Assembly (NCBI RefSeq): GCF_001723355.1
Contig: NZ_LPWE01000010.1
Coordinates: 434,001 to 498,000, forward strand
Source of the DNA: Methyloceanibacter stevinii
GTDB lineage: Bacteria; Pseudomonadota; Alphaproteobacteria; Rhizobiales; Methyloligellaceae
Length of the DNA stretch: 64,000 bases
Direction of reading: 5' to 3'
Shown: one piece after another, positions 19,251-28,896 of the stretch
Numbering within the stretch: the first letter of the stretch is position 1
How the letters are laid out: each line of letters begins with the position of its first letter
Position numbers and translations under genes: made by a program
The notes under the pieces: generated by a model
Seen by the model: only the letters and a program-made list of their open reading frames with translations
Databases searched by the model: none
What the model was told of the DNA's origin: nothing

Positions 19251-19912
19251 GCGGGCCTCCGGCGCAGGTTCGTGATTTCGACTATCCGCGCGTCGTCCGC
19301 CGTCAGGCTGGGGTGGCACGCATGATCGAAGCTCCACCGGTCTTGGGCGGAGGCGATCTCGGCTTCTGTTTCGCGGCCTTTCAGGAACAGCCCCCGGGTT
19401 TCACCTCGCAGAAACGGTTCTGCAAGCTCCAAGAGACGGGGCAGCGGCGCGAGCGCGCGGGCGCTGACCACGTCCGGCCTTAGGCTTTGGGCGTTTTCGG
19501 CAAACTGTTCAATACGCATCGCATGAATGTCCACAGGGGCCTCGACGGCCCGAGCCACTTGGCCGAGAAAGGCGCACTTCTTGTGGTTCGATTCAACGAG
19601 GTGCATGCGGAAGTCCGGATCGCCGCTTCGAAGGATGGCGACGACCATTCCTGGAAAGCCGCCGCCCGATCCTAGATCGAGCCAGAGTCGCGCTTTCGGT
19701 GCAAGCCCTGAAAGCTGTGCTGAGTCGGCCAGGTGGCGGCTCCAGACGTCGGGAAGCGTGGAGGGGGCGACGAGATTCGTCGTTTTCTGCCAGTGCTCCA
19801 GGAGCTCCACAAAGCGCTCTAGCCTGTGGATTGTTTCATGTGAAACTTTAAAGGTTTCGGCGAACGATTCCGCACTCGAGGCGAGGGCGCCGTGCTTAGT
19901 GTCCGCACTCAT
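19247..19912 (-). CDS. rsmG: 16S rRNA (guanine527-N7)-methyltransferase
   Basis: A 221 aa RsmG (GidB) SAM-dependent methyltransferase for m7G527 of 16S rRNA. The SAM motif [19 protein letters not shown] and the following [13 protein letters not shown] are canonical. It overlaps mnmG and parA by four bases at each end, the classic gidA-gidB-parA-parB arrangement. A parS-like 16-mer (19832-19847) lies within its 5' part. Confidence 0.95.
   Translation of the reverse strand: MSADTKHGALASSAESFAETFKVSHETIHRLERFVELLEHWQKTTNLVAPSTLPDVWSRHLADSAQLSGLAPKARLWLDLGSGGGFPGMVVAILRSGDPDFRMHLVESNHKKCAFLGQVARAVEAPVDIHAMRIEQFAENAQSLRPDVVSARALAPLPRLLELAEPFLRGETRGLFLKGRETEAEIASAQDRWSFDHACHPSLTADDARIVEITNLRRRPA
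19832..19847. promoter_or_regulatory. parS-like site 1 (within rsmG)
   Basis: TGTTTCATGTGAAACT matches the ParB-binding consensus TGTTTCACGTGAAACA at 14 of 16 positions, inside the rsmG coding region, 580 bp upstream of the parA start. Confidence 0.7.
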
Positions 19913-21804
19913 GCACTTTTCGCCGCTGCGCCTTTTTTCACGTGAGCAAGCAGCAGCATCAGCGCCGCCGGCGTCATGCCGTCGAGGCGCGCCGCCTGAC
20001 CAAGGCTCGCCGGCCGATGCCGGGACAGCTTGTGCCGAAGCTCGTTGGAAAGACCCGGAAGCGCCTCGTAGGAGAAGTCGGCGGGGATCGCGATCGCCTC
20101 GTCCTTGCGGAACGCCGCGACGTCCATTTCCTGCCGCGCGATATAGACCGCGTAGCGCGCATCGATGGCCATTTGGTTGGCGATGGATGGATCGAGCGCG
20201 CCGATCTCCGGCCAGATCTGAGCGAGACGCGCCAGATCGATCTCCGGATAACTAAGAAGGTCGAAGGCGCTGCGCTTGCGCCCATCCCGATTGATGGTGA
20301 GCCCGGCCCTACCGGCTTCGTTCGGCGTCAGCGTCAGACTGCGTAGAAGTTCGGCCCCGGCCGCCAGACGTTCCGCCTTCGCCTCGTAAGACCGGCGCCG
20401 CTCCGCACCCACACAGCCCACGGCGATGCCGAGGGGCGTGAGCCGCTGGTCCGCGTTGTCGGCACGGAGCATGAGCCGGTATTCCGCCCGAGAGGTGAAC
20501 ATGCGGTAGGGCTCGGTGACGCCACGCGTCACCAGATCGTCGATCATCACGCCGAGATAGCCGTCCGCCCGCGTCACCGCGAAACGGTCCCGACCGCCGC
20601 CCGCGACCTTCGCCGCGTTGAGGCCGGCAATGAGGCCTTGCGCGCCGGCCTCCTCGTAGCCCGTCGTCCCGTTGATCTGTCCGGCCAGGAACAGACCCGG
20701 CACGGCCTTGGTCTCGAGGCTCGGATGCAACTCGCGCGGATCCACGTAATCGTACTCGATCGCATAGCCCGGGCGTTTCACGTGAACGTTCTCCAGACCC
20801 GCGATGGTCTTCAGGAACGCGTGCTGAACGTCCTCGGGCAGGGAGGTCGAAATGCCGTTGGGGTAGACCGTGTCGTCGTCGAGGCCCTCCGGCTCCAGAA
20901 AGATCTGGTGGCTCGCCCGGTCCTGGAAGCGCACCACCTTGTCCTCGATGGAGGGGCAGTAGCGCGGGCCGACGCTCTCGATGGCGCCCGAATACATCGG
21001 CGCGCGCGAAAGGTTCGCCTCGATGATTCTATGAGTCTCTTCAGACGTATAGGTGATGTGGCAGGGCACCTGCGGCGTGGTGATCGCCTCCGTCAGGAAG
21101 GAGAACGGCACCGGAGGCGTATCGCCGGGTTGTTCCTGCAAGCGATCCCAATCGATGGTCTTGCCGTCGAGGCGCGGGGGCGTTCCCGTCTTCAGCCGGC
21201 CCATGCGCAGCCCGAGGCCGTAGAGGCGCTCCGACAGACCCAGGGCAGGCGCCTCGCCCATGCGGCCCGCCGGAATACGCGTGTCGCCGATATGGATGAG
21301 CCCGCGCAAGAACGTGCCGGTCGTCAAGACGACCGCGCCTGCCGCGAGCCGGCGGCCGTCGCCCGTGACGATGCCCGCCACGCGGCCGCGATCGACGATC
21401 AGATCTTCGGCCGCCGCCTCGATCACATGGAGATTGTCCGTGGCCGCGATGGCGGCCTGCATGGCCTGCCGGTAGAGCTTGCGGTCGGCCTGGGCCCGCG
21501 GCCCCTGCACCGCCGGACCCTTGCTCCGGTTCAGCATGCGGAACTGAATGCCAGCGGCATCGGCGACACGGCCCATCAGTCCATCGAGCGCATCGATCTC
21601 GCGCACGAGATGCCCCTTGCCCAAGCCGCCGATAGCCGGATTGCACGACATCTCGCCGATGGACGATGCGCTGTGGGTGACCAAAGCCGTGCGCGCACCG
21701 AGCCGTGCGGCCGAAGCCGCGGCTTCGCAACCGGCGTGGCCGCCGCCAATAACAATCACGTCGTAGGGCTTGTGTGTAGGCGCATCGCTCATGTTGTCGC
21801 TCAT
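19909..21804 (-). CDS. mnmG: tRNA U34 carboxymethylaminomethyl-modifying enzyme MnmG
   Basis: A 631 aa FAD-dependent MnmG (GidA), partner of MnmE in forming cmnm5U34 in tRNAs. The N-terminal FAD motif is [14 protein letters not shown]. The family signatures [31 protein letters not shown] and the second FAD region [16 protein letters not shown] are intact. The C-terminal helical domain ends with [15 protein letters not shown]. The stop overlaps the rsmG start by four bases. Two parS-like sites lie in the 149 bp between this gene and mnmE. Confidence 0.97.
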   Translation of the reverse strand: MSDNMSDAPTHKPYDVIVIGGGHAGCEAAASAARLGARTALVTHSASSIGEMSCNPAIGGLGKGHLVREIDALDGLMGRVADAAGIQFRMLNRSKGPAVQGPRAQADRKLYRQAMQAAIAATDNLHVIEAAAEDLIVDRGRVAGIVTGDGRRLAAGAVVLTTGTFLRGLIHIGDTRIPAGRMGEAPALGLSERLYGLGLRMGRLKTGTPPRLDGKTIDWDRLQEQPGDTPPVPFSFLTEAITTPQVPCHITYTSEETHRIIEANLSRAPMYSGAIESVGPRYCPSIEDKVVRFQDRASHQIFLEPEGLDDDTVYPNGISTSLPEDVQHAFLKTIAGLENVHVKRPGYAIEYDYVDPRELHPSLETKAVPGLFLAGQINGTTGYEEAGAQGLIAGLNAAKVAGGGRDRFAVTRADGYLGVMIDDLVTRGVTEPYRMFTSRAEYRLMLRADNADQRLTPLGIAVGCVGAERRRSYEAKAERLAAGAELLRSLTLTPNEAGRAGLTINRDGRKRSAFDLLSYPEIDLARLAQIWPEIGALDPSIANQMAIDARYAVYIARQEMDVAAFRKDEAIAIPADFSYEALPGLSNELRHKLSRHRPASLGQAARLDGMTPAALMLLLAHVKKGAAAKSA

Positions 21805-21871
21805 GGGCGCTAAGTAGTCGCGAAACGCCCCGCGTCAAAGCAGAGCCGCCATGGCAGCCGCGCGGGACGGA

Positions 21872-21887
21872 TGTTTCACGTGAATCA
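21872..21887. promoter_or_regulatory. parS-like site 2 (mnmE-mnmG intergenic)
   Basis: TGTTTCACGTGAATCA differs from TGTTTCACGTGAAACA at a single position (15 of 16). It is intergenic, upstream of mnmG, and 38 bp from a second copy. Confidence 0.85.
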
Positions 21888-21909
21888 TTCGGAGAGGGGC
21901 GCTCGGCAA

Positions 21910-21925
21910 CGTTTCACGTGAATCA
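21910..21925. promoter_or_regulatory. parS-like site 3 (mnmE-mnmG intergenic)
   Basis: CGTTTCACGTGAATCA matches the parS consensus at 14 of 16 positions and shares the ...CACGTGAATCATT flank with site 2, so the pair looks like a local duplication. Confidence 0.8.
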
Positions 21926-21953
21926 TTTTGGCCACGCGCTTCGCCCATGCCCC

Positions 21954-23303
21954 CTATTTGCCGATGCAGAACTCGGAGAAGATGGCGCCAAGCACCTCCT
22001 CCACGTCGATCCGGCCCGTGAGGCGCCCCAAATGATGCGCGGCGATCCGCAGCTCCTCTGCCCGGAGCTCCGCATCGAGATCATGGTTAACAAATCGTTT
22101 CAGCGCGTCCCGAACTGACACAAGCTCGGCCCGATGGCGCGTCCTCGTGATCGGTGTCGCGCCTGCGGAATCGACGCCCTCACCCGCACGCGCGCCCAAC
22201 TCCGCGATGAGACCGTCCAGGCCCTCTCCCGTCTTGGCCGAGATCGTCAACCCGGATACGTCACCCAGCTCCGGTCCAGAGCCCAAATCCGATTTGTTCG
22301 TCACGGTCACAACCGGCACCTCGCCAAAGCCCGGCGAAGCTTCCGGCTTCGACGCGTCGGCATCCACGATCCAAAGCACCAGGTCCGCCGCCTCCGCCCG
22401 CGAGACCGCGCGCCGGATGCCCTCGCTCTCGACGGCGCCGCCGCCCTCGCGAAGCCCGGCCGTGTCCGCCACGATGATCGGCATACCGCCGATATCCAGA
22501 TGGACCTCGATCACGTCGCGCGTGGTGCCGGCCTCCTCCGAGACGATCGCCACATCACGCTTTGCGAGCGCATTCAGGACCGACGACTTGCCGGCGTTCG
22601 GCGGTCCCGCGATGACCACGCGAAACCCGTCCCGCAGGCGCTCGCCGCTATGATCGGCGAGATGCGCCTCAAGGCGCGGCAGCAGGGCCTGGACCACATC
22701 GACGGCGAGCCGCGCGGCGTCGTCCGCAACGTCCGCCTCGTCGGAAAAATCGAGCCCAGCCTCCATGAGGCTCTGCGCCTTGAGGAGCTCGGCCCGCCAA
22801 CCCTCATAGAGATGCCGAAGCCCGCCTTCGGACTGGGCCAGGGCCTGACGCCGCTGGGCCTCCGTCTCGGCGCTGACCAGATCGGCCAGGCCCTCCACTT
22901 CGGTCAGATCCAGCTTGCCGTTCTCGAAAAGCCTCCGGGCGAATTCGCCGCGCTCGGCAAGGCGCGTGCCCGCCGTGACCAGCGCGGCCTCCACTACGGC
23001 CTTGACGACGGCACGGCCGCCATGCACCTGCAGCTCGGCCATGTCCTCGCCCGTGAAGCTGGCCGGACCCGGAAACCACAGCACCAGCCCGCGATCGATC
23101 CCCCCGATGCGGCGCAAGGCTGCTTCACGTGGAACAGGCAGTGATTCTATGAGGTGCTCAAGTACCGCACGTGTCTGCGGCCCGGAAATCCGAACGACCG
23201 CGACGGCGGCGACCCCTGCGCCCGAGGCGAGCGCCACGATCGTCTCGCCGGACTGCGACGCTTCCGCCCGCCTGGACTCGTGATGCGTGGGGCTATGCTT
23301 CAT
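21954..23303 (-). CDS. mnmE: tRNA modification GTPase MnmE
   Basis: A 449 aa G protein that works with MnmG on tRNA wobble uridine. The N-terminal tetrahydrofolate-binding domain ([21 protein letters not shown]) is followed by a helical domain holding an inserted G domain. G1 is [10 protein letters not shown], then GTTRDVI, DTAGLRE and the TNKSDLG motif. The C-terminus is the invariant CIGK box with its catalytic Cys. A parS-like site (23121-23136) lies within the 5' part of the gene. Confidence 0.96.
   Translation of the reverse strand: MKHSPTHHESRRAEASQSGETIVALASGAGVAAVAVVRISGPQTRAVLEHLIESLPVPREAALRRIGGIDRGLVLWFPGPASFTGEDMAELQVHGGRAVVKAVVEAALVTAGTRLAERGEFARRLFENGKLDLTEVEGLADLVSAETEAQRRQALAQSEGGLRHLYEGWRAELLKAQSLMEAGLDFSDEADVADDAARLAVDVVQALLPRLEAHLADHSGERLRDGFRVVIAGPPNAGKSSVLNALAKRDVAIVSEEAGTTRDVIEVHLDIGGMPIIVADTAGLREGGGAVESEGIRRAVSRAEAADLVLWIVDADASKPEASPGFGEVPVVTVTNKSDLGSGPELGDVSGLTISAKTGEGLDGLIAELGARAGEGVDSAGATPITRTRHRAELVSVRDALKRFVNHDLDAELRAEELRIAAHHLGRLTGRIDVEEVLGAIFSEFCIGK
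23121..23136. promoter_or_regulatory. parS-like site 4 (within mnmE)
   Basis: TGCTTCACGTGGAACA; its reverse complement TGTTCCACGTGAAGCA fits the general parS form TGTTNCACGTGAAACA with one mismatch. It is located in the first sixth of mnmE. Confidence 0.7.
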
Positions 23304-23360
23304 AGTCTATCGTACCCGAAGAATATCGAATTCGCGGCCACACGCGGACCGGAAGGCAGG

Positions 23361-25404
23361 ATGAGCGAAAACGGCGGAAACCAACTCGGCGACGAGACCA
23401 GCCCCTATTTGCGACAGCACAAGGACAATCCCGTCCATTGGCGCCCATGGGGCCCGGACGCACTGGCCGAAGCCAAACGCACCGGCAAGCCCATTCTGCT
23501 GTCTGTCGGCTATGCCGCCTGTCATTGGTGCCACGTGATGGCCCATGAGAGCTTCGAGGATCCTGAAACAGCCGCGGTCATGAACGACCTGTTCGTGAAC
23601 ATCAAGGTCGATCGCGAGGAACGGCCCGACGTCGACTCGATCTACATGAACGCGCTGCAGATGATCGGCGAGCAGGGCGGCTGGCCCCTGACCATGTTCC
23701 TCACGCCGGACGCCGAACCCTTCTGGGGCGGCACCTACTTCCCGAAGCACCAGCGCTATGGCCGGCCGGCCTTCGTGGCCGTTCTGCGCACGGTCGCCCA
23801 CACGTTTCACGCGGAGCCGCAAAAGGTCCGCACCAACGCCGACGCCCTGCGCACTCGGCTTCACCCCACCCAGCCAAAGGGCGAGGCGGTGCCGCTCACG
23901 GACGCCACGCTCCAGAACTGGACCCAGCGCTTCCTCCAGGCCGTGGACCCCGTGACGGGGGGCATGCGCGGCGCCCCCAAATTTCCGCAGACCAATTTCT
24001 TCGCGCTGCTCTGGCGGGGCGGCCTCCGCTACGACGTCGAAGCCTTGCGCGAGGCTGTCGACCTCACCCTGACCCATATCTGCCAGGGCGGCATCTACGA
24101 CCATGTGGGCGGGGGCTTCGCCCGCTACAGCGTCGACGAGCAATGGCTCGTGCCTCACTTCGAGAAGATGCTCTACGACAACGCCCTCCTGATCGACCTC
24201 ATGACCGAGGTCTGGCGCGAGACCAAATCGCCCCTCTATGCCAAGCGGATCGAGGAGACGGTCGGCTGGCTGTTGCGGGAAATGGTCACTGAAGGCGGCG
24301 CCTTCGCCGCTTCCCTCGATGCGGACTCCGAAGGCGAGGAAGGCAAGTTCTATGTCTGGGACTTCGACGAGGTGAAGGCCCTGCTTGGCGCGGACAACAT
24401 CAACTTCTTCGCCGACATGTACGATGTCACACCGCCGGGCAATTTCGAAGGCAAGAACATCCCTAACCGTCTGCATACGGTCGAATTGCGGGACGAGGAA
24501 ACCGAGGCACGGCTGCAACGTATGCTGCGAGCGTTATTCGAAAGCCATTCGCTCCGTATACGTCCTGGCTTCGACGACAAGGTCTTGGCCGACTGGAACG
24601 GACTGATGATCGCGGCGCTCGCCAATGCGGCTACGGCCTTCGACAGGCCCGAGTGGTTAGAGGCCGCGGAAGCCGCCTTCGATTTCGTCCTTATGCGGAT
24701 GAGTATGGGCGTGCGGCTCATCCATTCCTATCGCGAAGGTCCGGGAAACGCGCCGGCGACCTCAAGCGACTATGCCAACATGATCCGCGCCGCGCTCGCG
24801 CTCGCCAACGCCACCAACAATCCGGAATACGTGGAGCAGGCCTGCGCCTGGACCCATGTGCTCGACAAACATTATTGGTCCGAGGATCTCGGCGGCTATC
24901 ACCTGGCGGCCGACGACACGGAAGACATTCTCGTGCGCCCGCTCAACGCCCATGACGACGCGACGCCCAATGCCAACGCGATGATGATTTCGAACCTCGT
25001 CGCGCTCGCCTCATGGACCGGCAATAATACGTATACGGATCGTGCCGAGAGGATCGTCGAGGCGTTCGGCCCCGCGATCACGGCGAACCCTGTCGGGCAT
25101 TCGGGCATGCTGGGCGCGGCGCTCGACCGGCTGGCGCCGGCGCTCGTTGTCCTGATGGTGCCGGAAGGCGGCGACCCCACGGCCATGCGCGCGGCACTCC
25201 GGGACGTGTCGCTCCCCAATGCGGTGGTGGACGAGGTCTGGGCCGACGAGACCCTGCCGTCCACGTCACCGCAGCCGGCAAGACCGTCATCGACGCAAAA
25301 CCACCGCTTACGTCTGTATCGGCCCGCAATGCTCTCTGCCGGTCACGGAACCCGAAAAGCTCGTGGAGACGATCAAGACGTCGCGGCGGGGGACCGTCGC
25401 CTAA
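23361..25404 (+). pseudogene. YyaL-type thioredoxin-domain protein (DUF255), frameshifted near its end
   Basis: A large protein with an N-terminal thioredoxin-like DUF255 domain ([19 protein letters not shown], CxxC motif near residue 55) joined to an (alpha/alpha)6 glycosidase-like domain ([35 protein letters not shown]). Function of the family is not established. Two single-base losses, near 25258 and 25296, push the frame off in the last 50 codons. The expected end ([12 protein letters not shown], then [15 protein letters not shown] and stop at 25404) is spread over the other frames. Corrected length is about 681 aa. Uncorrected, the frame runs on to 25754 antisense to rho, which is not real. 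Confidence 0.85.
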
Positions 25405-25426
25405 AAGCGCCGGCCCGAAGGCCGAC
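25402..25426 (-). terminator. Terminator of rho
   Basis: On the minus strand GTCGGCC-TTCG-GGCCGGC forms a 7 bp stem with a stable tetraloop, followed by GC and TTTT, directly after the rho stop codon. Confidence 0.7.
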
Positions 25427-25430
25427 ACTC

Positions 25431-26696
25431 CTACGTATTCATCGAATCGAAGAACTCGTCGTTGTTCTTGGTCTGCTTCAGTTTGTCGACCAGGAACTCG
25501 ATCGCATCCATGGTGCCCATGGGGTTCAGGATGCGGCGGAGCACGTACATCTTCTTGAGCTGATCCTTGTCGACCAGCAGCTCCTCTTTCCGGGTACCGG
25601 AGCGGGCAATATCGATGGCCGGGAACACGCGCTTGTCGGCGACCTTGCGGTCGAGCACGACTTCGGAGTTACCGGTGCCCTTGAACTCTTCGAAGATGAC
25701 TTCGTCCATGCGGCTGCCCGTATCGATCAGGGCCGTGGCGATGATCGTCAGTGAACCGCCTTCTTCGATATTACGCGCGGCGCCAAAGAAGCGCTTCGGG
25801 CGCTGGAGCGCGTTCGCGTCCACACCGCCGGTCAGCACCTTGCCGGAGGAAGGGACCACCGTGTTGTAGGCGCGGCCCAGACGCGTGATCGAATCCAGAA
25901 GGATGACCACGTCACGGCCGTGCTCCACAAGGCGCTTGGCCTTCTCGATAACCATCTCGGCCACCTGCACGTGGCGCGCGGCCGGCTCGTCGAAGGTCGA
26001 GGACACGACCTCGCCCTTCACCGAGCGCTGCATGTCGGTCACTTCTTCCGGGCGCTCGTCGATCAGGAGCACGATCAGATAGCACTCCGGATGATTGGCG
26101 GTGATCGCGTGGGCGATATTCTGGAGGATCACCGTCTTACCGGTGCGCGGCTGGGCCACGATCAGGCCACGCTGGCCCTTGCCGATCGGCGCCACGATAT
26201 CGATGACCCGTCCAGTATGGTCCTTCCTGGTCGGATCCTCGGTCTCCATCTCGAGACGCTCGTCCGGATAGAGCGGCGTCAGATTGTCGAAATGAATCTT
26301 GTGGCGCTGCTTGTCGGGGTCCTCGAAATTGATTGTGTTGACCTTGAGAAGCGCGAAATAGCGTTCGCCTTCCTTGGGGCTTCTGATCTGCCCCTCGACC
26401 GTGTCGCCAGTCCGAAGACCGAAGCGCCGGATCTGCGAGGGCGAAACGTAGATGTCGTCGGGGCCGGCCAGATAGTTCGAATCCGGCGACCGTAGAAAGC
26501 CGAACCCATCCTGCAGTACCTCGACCACGCCCTGGCCGGTGATGTCGACCTCCCGGGCGGCGAGTTGCTTCAGGATCGCAAACATCAGCTCTTGCTTGCG
26601 CATGGCGTTCGCGTTTTCGACTTCGACCTCCTCGGCAAAGCTCAAAAGCTCCGTCGGCGATTTGGCCTTCAAATCTTGCAGCTTCATTTCCTGCAC
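25431..26696 (-). CDS. rho: Transcription termination factor Rho
   Basis: A 421 aa hexameric RNA helicase that ends transcription. The N-terminal RNA-binding domain has [23 protein letters not shown] split across an OB fold. Walker A is QPRTGKT preceded by [10 protein letters not shown], and Walker B is [15 protein letters not shown]. The Q-loop and R-loop regions are intact ([14 protein letters not shown]). The first start is a GTG at 26696, with an ATG three codons later at 26687; either is acceptable. It has a 285 bp leader to the next gene upstream, with a hairpin. Confidence 0.97.
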   Translation of the reverse strand: MQEMKLQDLKAKSPTELLSFAEEVEVENANAMRKQELMFAILKQLAAREVDITGQGVVEVLQDGFGFLRSPDSNYLAGPDDIYVSPSQIRRFGLRTGDTVEGQIRSPKEGERYFALLKVNTINFEDPDKQRHKIHFDNLTPLYPDERLEMETEDPTRKDHTGRVIDIVAPIGKGQRGLIVAQPRTGKTVILQNIAHAITANHPECYLIVLLIDERPEEVTDMQRSVKGEVVSSTFDEPAARHVQVAEMVIEKAKRLVEHGRDVVILLDSITRLGRAYNTVVPSSGKVLTGGVDANALQRPKRFFGAARNIEEGGSLTIIATALIDTGSRMDEVIFEEFKGTGNSEVVLDRKVADKRVFPAIDIARSGTRKEELLVDKDQLKKMYVLRRILNPMGTMDAIEFLVDKLKQTKNNDEFFDSMNT

Positions 26697-26981
26697 GCTG
26701 CTAACTCCAATGGGAAAAAGGTTGTTGGTTGGATTGCCGCACGCCTTGCGGCACGCGAACGAAGAAAAAGGGAAAGGGATGGTCTATGGCGGGAGGGCGG
26801 CGGGACCGCCCCGGCCAGTCCACGTCAGATACCGGACTGGAACCTTGGGGCTTAGACTAGATTCGAGTCGTCTTATAGCAGAGCCCGCGCCCGCGCGGAA
26901 TAGATTAGGCTCAAAAGCCGCACAGAATTTGCTTGGGTTCTGATTGAGCCGTAATCGGCCGCAAAAAACCGCAATAAGCCC
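26697..26981 (-). promoter_or_regulatory. rho leader region with hairpin
   Basis: A 285 bp gene-free stretch between hemJ and rho, expected to hold the rho promoter and leader. It contains a 7 bp hairpin, TGCCGCA-CGCCT-TGCGGCA, at 26735-26753. Rho autoregulation by its leader is known in other bacteria, but no alphaproteobacterial motif is recognised here. Confidence 0.4.
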
Positions 26982-27410
26982 CTAAAAAGGCTTTACCGCC
27001 GCCAGGATGACAATAGCGATCATCAGGAGCGTGGGGACTTCATTGGCGATCCGGTAGAAGCGCTGGCTATGGGTGTTGCGATCTCCGGCGAACTCCCGTG
27101 TCCAGCGGGCGAGGAAACCCGTGAAACCCGACATCGCCACAACCAGGAGCAGCTTGAGGTGGAACCAGCCCGCATGGGCCCAATCCACCACGTAATAGGC
27201 CAGGATCAACCCGAACACCCAGCTCGCGATCATAGCCGGTGTGATGATCGCCTTGAGGAGCCGGCGCTCCATGACCTTGAAGGTTTCGGACTGTTTCGAT
27301 CCCGCCTCCGCCTCGGTGTGATAGACGAACAGCCGCGGCAGGTAGAGGACACCCGCCATCCAGGCGATCACAGAGATGATGTGAAACGCCTTGACGTAGA
27401 GAAGAAACAT
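26982..27410 (-). CDS. hemJ: Protoporphyrinogen IX oxidase HemJ
   Basis: A 142 aa membrane protein of the UPF0093/HemJ family with four predicted membrane helices, including FHIISVIAWMAGVLYLPRLF and a later HLKLLLVVAMSGFTGF. HemJ converts protoporphyrinogen IX to protoporphyrin IX with a bound haem. The conserved His of the first helix and the arginine in LPRLFVYH are present. It lies just downstream of hemE on the same strand, a functional haem pair. Confidence 0.92.
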   Translation of the reverse strand: MFLLYVKAFHIISVIAWMAGVLYLPRLFVYHTEAEAGSKQSETFKVMERRLLKAIITPAMIASWVFGLILAYYVVDWAHAGWFHLKLLLVVAMSGFTGFLARWTREFAGDRNTHSQRFYRIANEVPTLLMIAIVILAAVKPF

Positions 27411-27445
27411 AATCTTTTCAGACCTTTAGACGGCGTGTTCGCCTT

Positions 27446-28468
27446 TTACCAGGCGCACGAGCGTTCCACGTTCTCGATTGGCGTCTCCGGCAGAATGCCA
27501 TGGCCGAGATTGAAGATGAACGGCCGGTCACCGAGCGCCTCCAGGATCTCATGGACGCGCGCATCCAGTTGGGGCCCGCCGGTGACCAGCAGCACCGGAT
27601 CCAGATTACCCTGTACGGGCACAATTGGCTGGAGCGTGTCGCGGATCCAGCCGACCGGCAGGCTGGTATCGCACCCGACCGCATCGATCCCCGTTTCTTG
27701 CGCGTAACGCACCGCCGAGGGTCCCGCACCCCTCGGAAAGCCGATGATTGGAATGTCCGGCGCCTCAGCCTTCACCCGCTCCACGATGTCTCGGGTCGGT
27801 GCGATGCACCACCTGGCGAACGCATCCTCGGGAAGGCTCCCCGACCAGCTATCGAAGATCTGGAGTGCTCGGCAGCCCGCGCGGACCTGCCCCAGCAGAT
27901 AGGTCACCGACGTCTCCACGATCGTATCGATGAGAGCTCGGAACAGCGGCGGGTCCTCGTAAGAGAGCGCCCGCGCCCGGGCCTGGTCCTTGCTGCCGGC
28001 GCCTTCGACCATGTAGGTGGCAACGGTCCAGGGCGCCCCACAGAAGCCGATCAACGGAACACCCTCCGGAAGCCCGGCGACTACCCGTTCCACCGTCTCA
28101 TAGACCGGTGAGAGCCGTTCAGGGGCCGCTGTAGGATCGAGCCGTCCCAGAGCCGCTGCGTCGCGAATGGGTTTGAGCTTCGGACCCTCTCCTTCCACGA
28201 ACGCAACCGACTGACCGAGCGCATAGGGCACAATCAGAATGTCGGAGAAGACGATCGAGGCATCGAATGGAAAACGGCGCAGGGGCTGAAGCGTGACTTC
28301 GGCCGCCAATTTCGGTGTCAGGCACAGATCCAGGAACGAGGGAACGGTCTTCCGGACTTCCCGGTACTCGAGCAGATAGCGGCCGGCCTGACGCATCAGC
28401 CACATGGGTGGAGGCGAACAGGTCTGGCCGCTCAGAACGGACAGAAACGGAGAGTCGGGAACAGACAT
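27446..28468 (-). CDS. hemE: Uroporphyrinogen decarboxylase, last residues frameshifted
   Basis: UroD, which decarboxylates uroporphyrinogen III to coproporphyrinogen III. The signature MRQAGRYLLEYREVR (about residues 25-39), SDILIVPYALGQ, and GFCGAPWTVATYM are all canonical. The C-terminus reads NLGHGILPETPIENVE then RSCAW and stop, whereas the family continues RLVRLVKG. The missing tail is in the next frame and ends at 27426, so one base was lost between 27461 and 27462. The corrected protein is 347 aa. The gene borders the inferred origin region, as in Caulobacter. Confidence 0.95.
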   Translation of the reverse strand: MSVPDSPFLSVLSGQTCSPPPMWLMRQAGRYLLEYREVRKTVPSFLDLCLTPKLAAEVTLQPLRRFPFDASIVFSDILIVPYALGQSVAFVEGEGPKLKPIRDAAALGRLDPTAAPERLSPVYETVERVVAGLPEGVPLIGFCGAPWTVATYMVEGAGSKDQARARALSYEDPPLFRALIDTIVETSVTYLLGQVRAGCRALQIFDSWSGSLPEDAFARWCIAPTRDIVERVKAEAPDIPIIGFPRGAGPSAVRYAQETGIDAVGCDTSLPVGWIRDTLQPIVPVQGNLDPVLLVTGGPQLDARVHEILEALGDRPFIFNLGHGILPETPIENVERSCAW

Positions 28469-28896
28469 GCGCTTCTCTAAAACTAATAAGAAGAGTCTTT
28501 AAAAGGGTTTCTGTTGTTTTTGTTATGCCGTGAATAGCGGACATTCATCTTCATCACCACTGTTTCAACAGGGACCGCATGCCCGCATTTGACGGTATGG
28601 CGATGATTGTAGCGGGCTGTGCCTGGGGGCGCTTGATACAAGGTGTAACAGCCTGAAGTTTCCCGTATTTTCGCACCACGGTACGGCTTGAGAACGGTCG
28701 GATGACCTGTGCGTTTCACCCCCTCGGAGCTGGGGATGAAAAAGGCTATTGTCTCCCTGCTAACAAACTCCGTCACGATCTAGACACAGACGAATCTGTG
28801 AAAAAGACAGCGTATGATTTGCAGGTCAGCGGGGAGAGATGCGGCACCCCCTAGTGTTGCTCCTATCGCCCGCCCCAGTTATCCAATGGCCATACA
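28469..28896. other. Inferred chromosomal replication origin (hemE - DUF299 interval)
   Basis: A 428 bp gap without a plausible gene, located between hemE and the DUF299/RP001-type gene, the position of the mapped Caulobacter origin. An AT-rich stretch at 28477-28526 stands out in a GC-rich window. One clean DnaA box fits TTWTNCACA (28797-28805, complement strand), with weaker candidates TTATCCAAT at 28879 and TGGGGATGA at 28731. Two GANTC methylation sites (28493, 28792) are present. A CACAGA-CGAA-TCTGTG inverted repeat abuts the best box. Genes diverge from here, and parABS lies nearby. No clear CtrA TTAA-N7-TTAA site was found. Confidence 0.65.

Noticed and set aside
19934-19949. Weak parS-like 16-mer in the mnmG 3' end
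   Set aside because: Only about 12 of 16 positions match; kept as a possible extra site but not annotated. The match at 20774 is equally weak.
25405-25754. Extension of the YyaL-type frame over rho
   Set aside because: Result of two lost bases; reads antisense to a conserved rho gene.
28469-28896. CtrA boxes (TTAA-N7-TTAA) in the origin region
   Set aside because: Only one TTAA was seen; no properly spaced pair.
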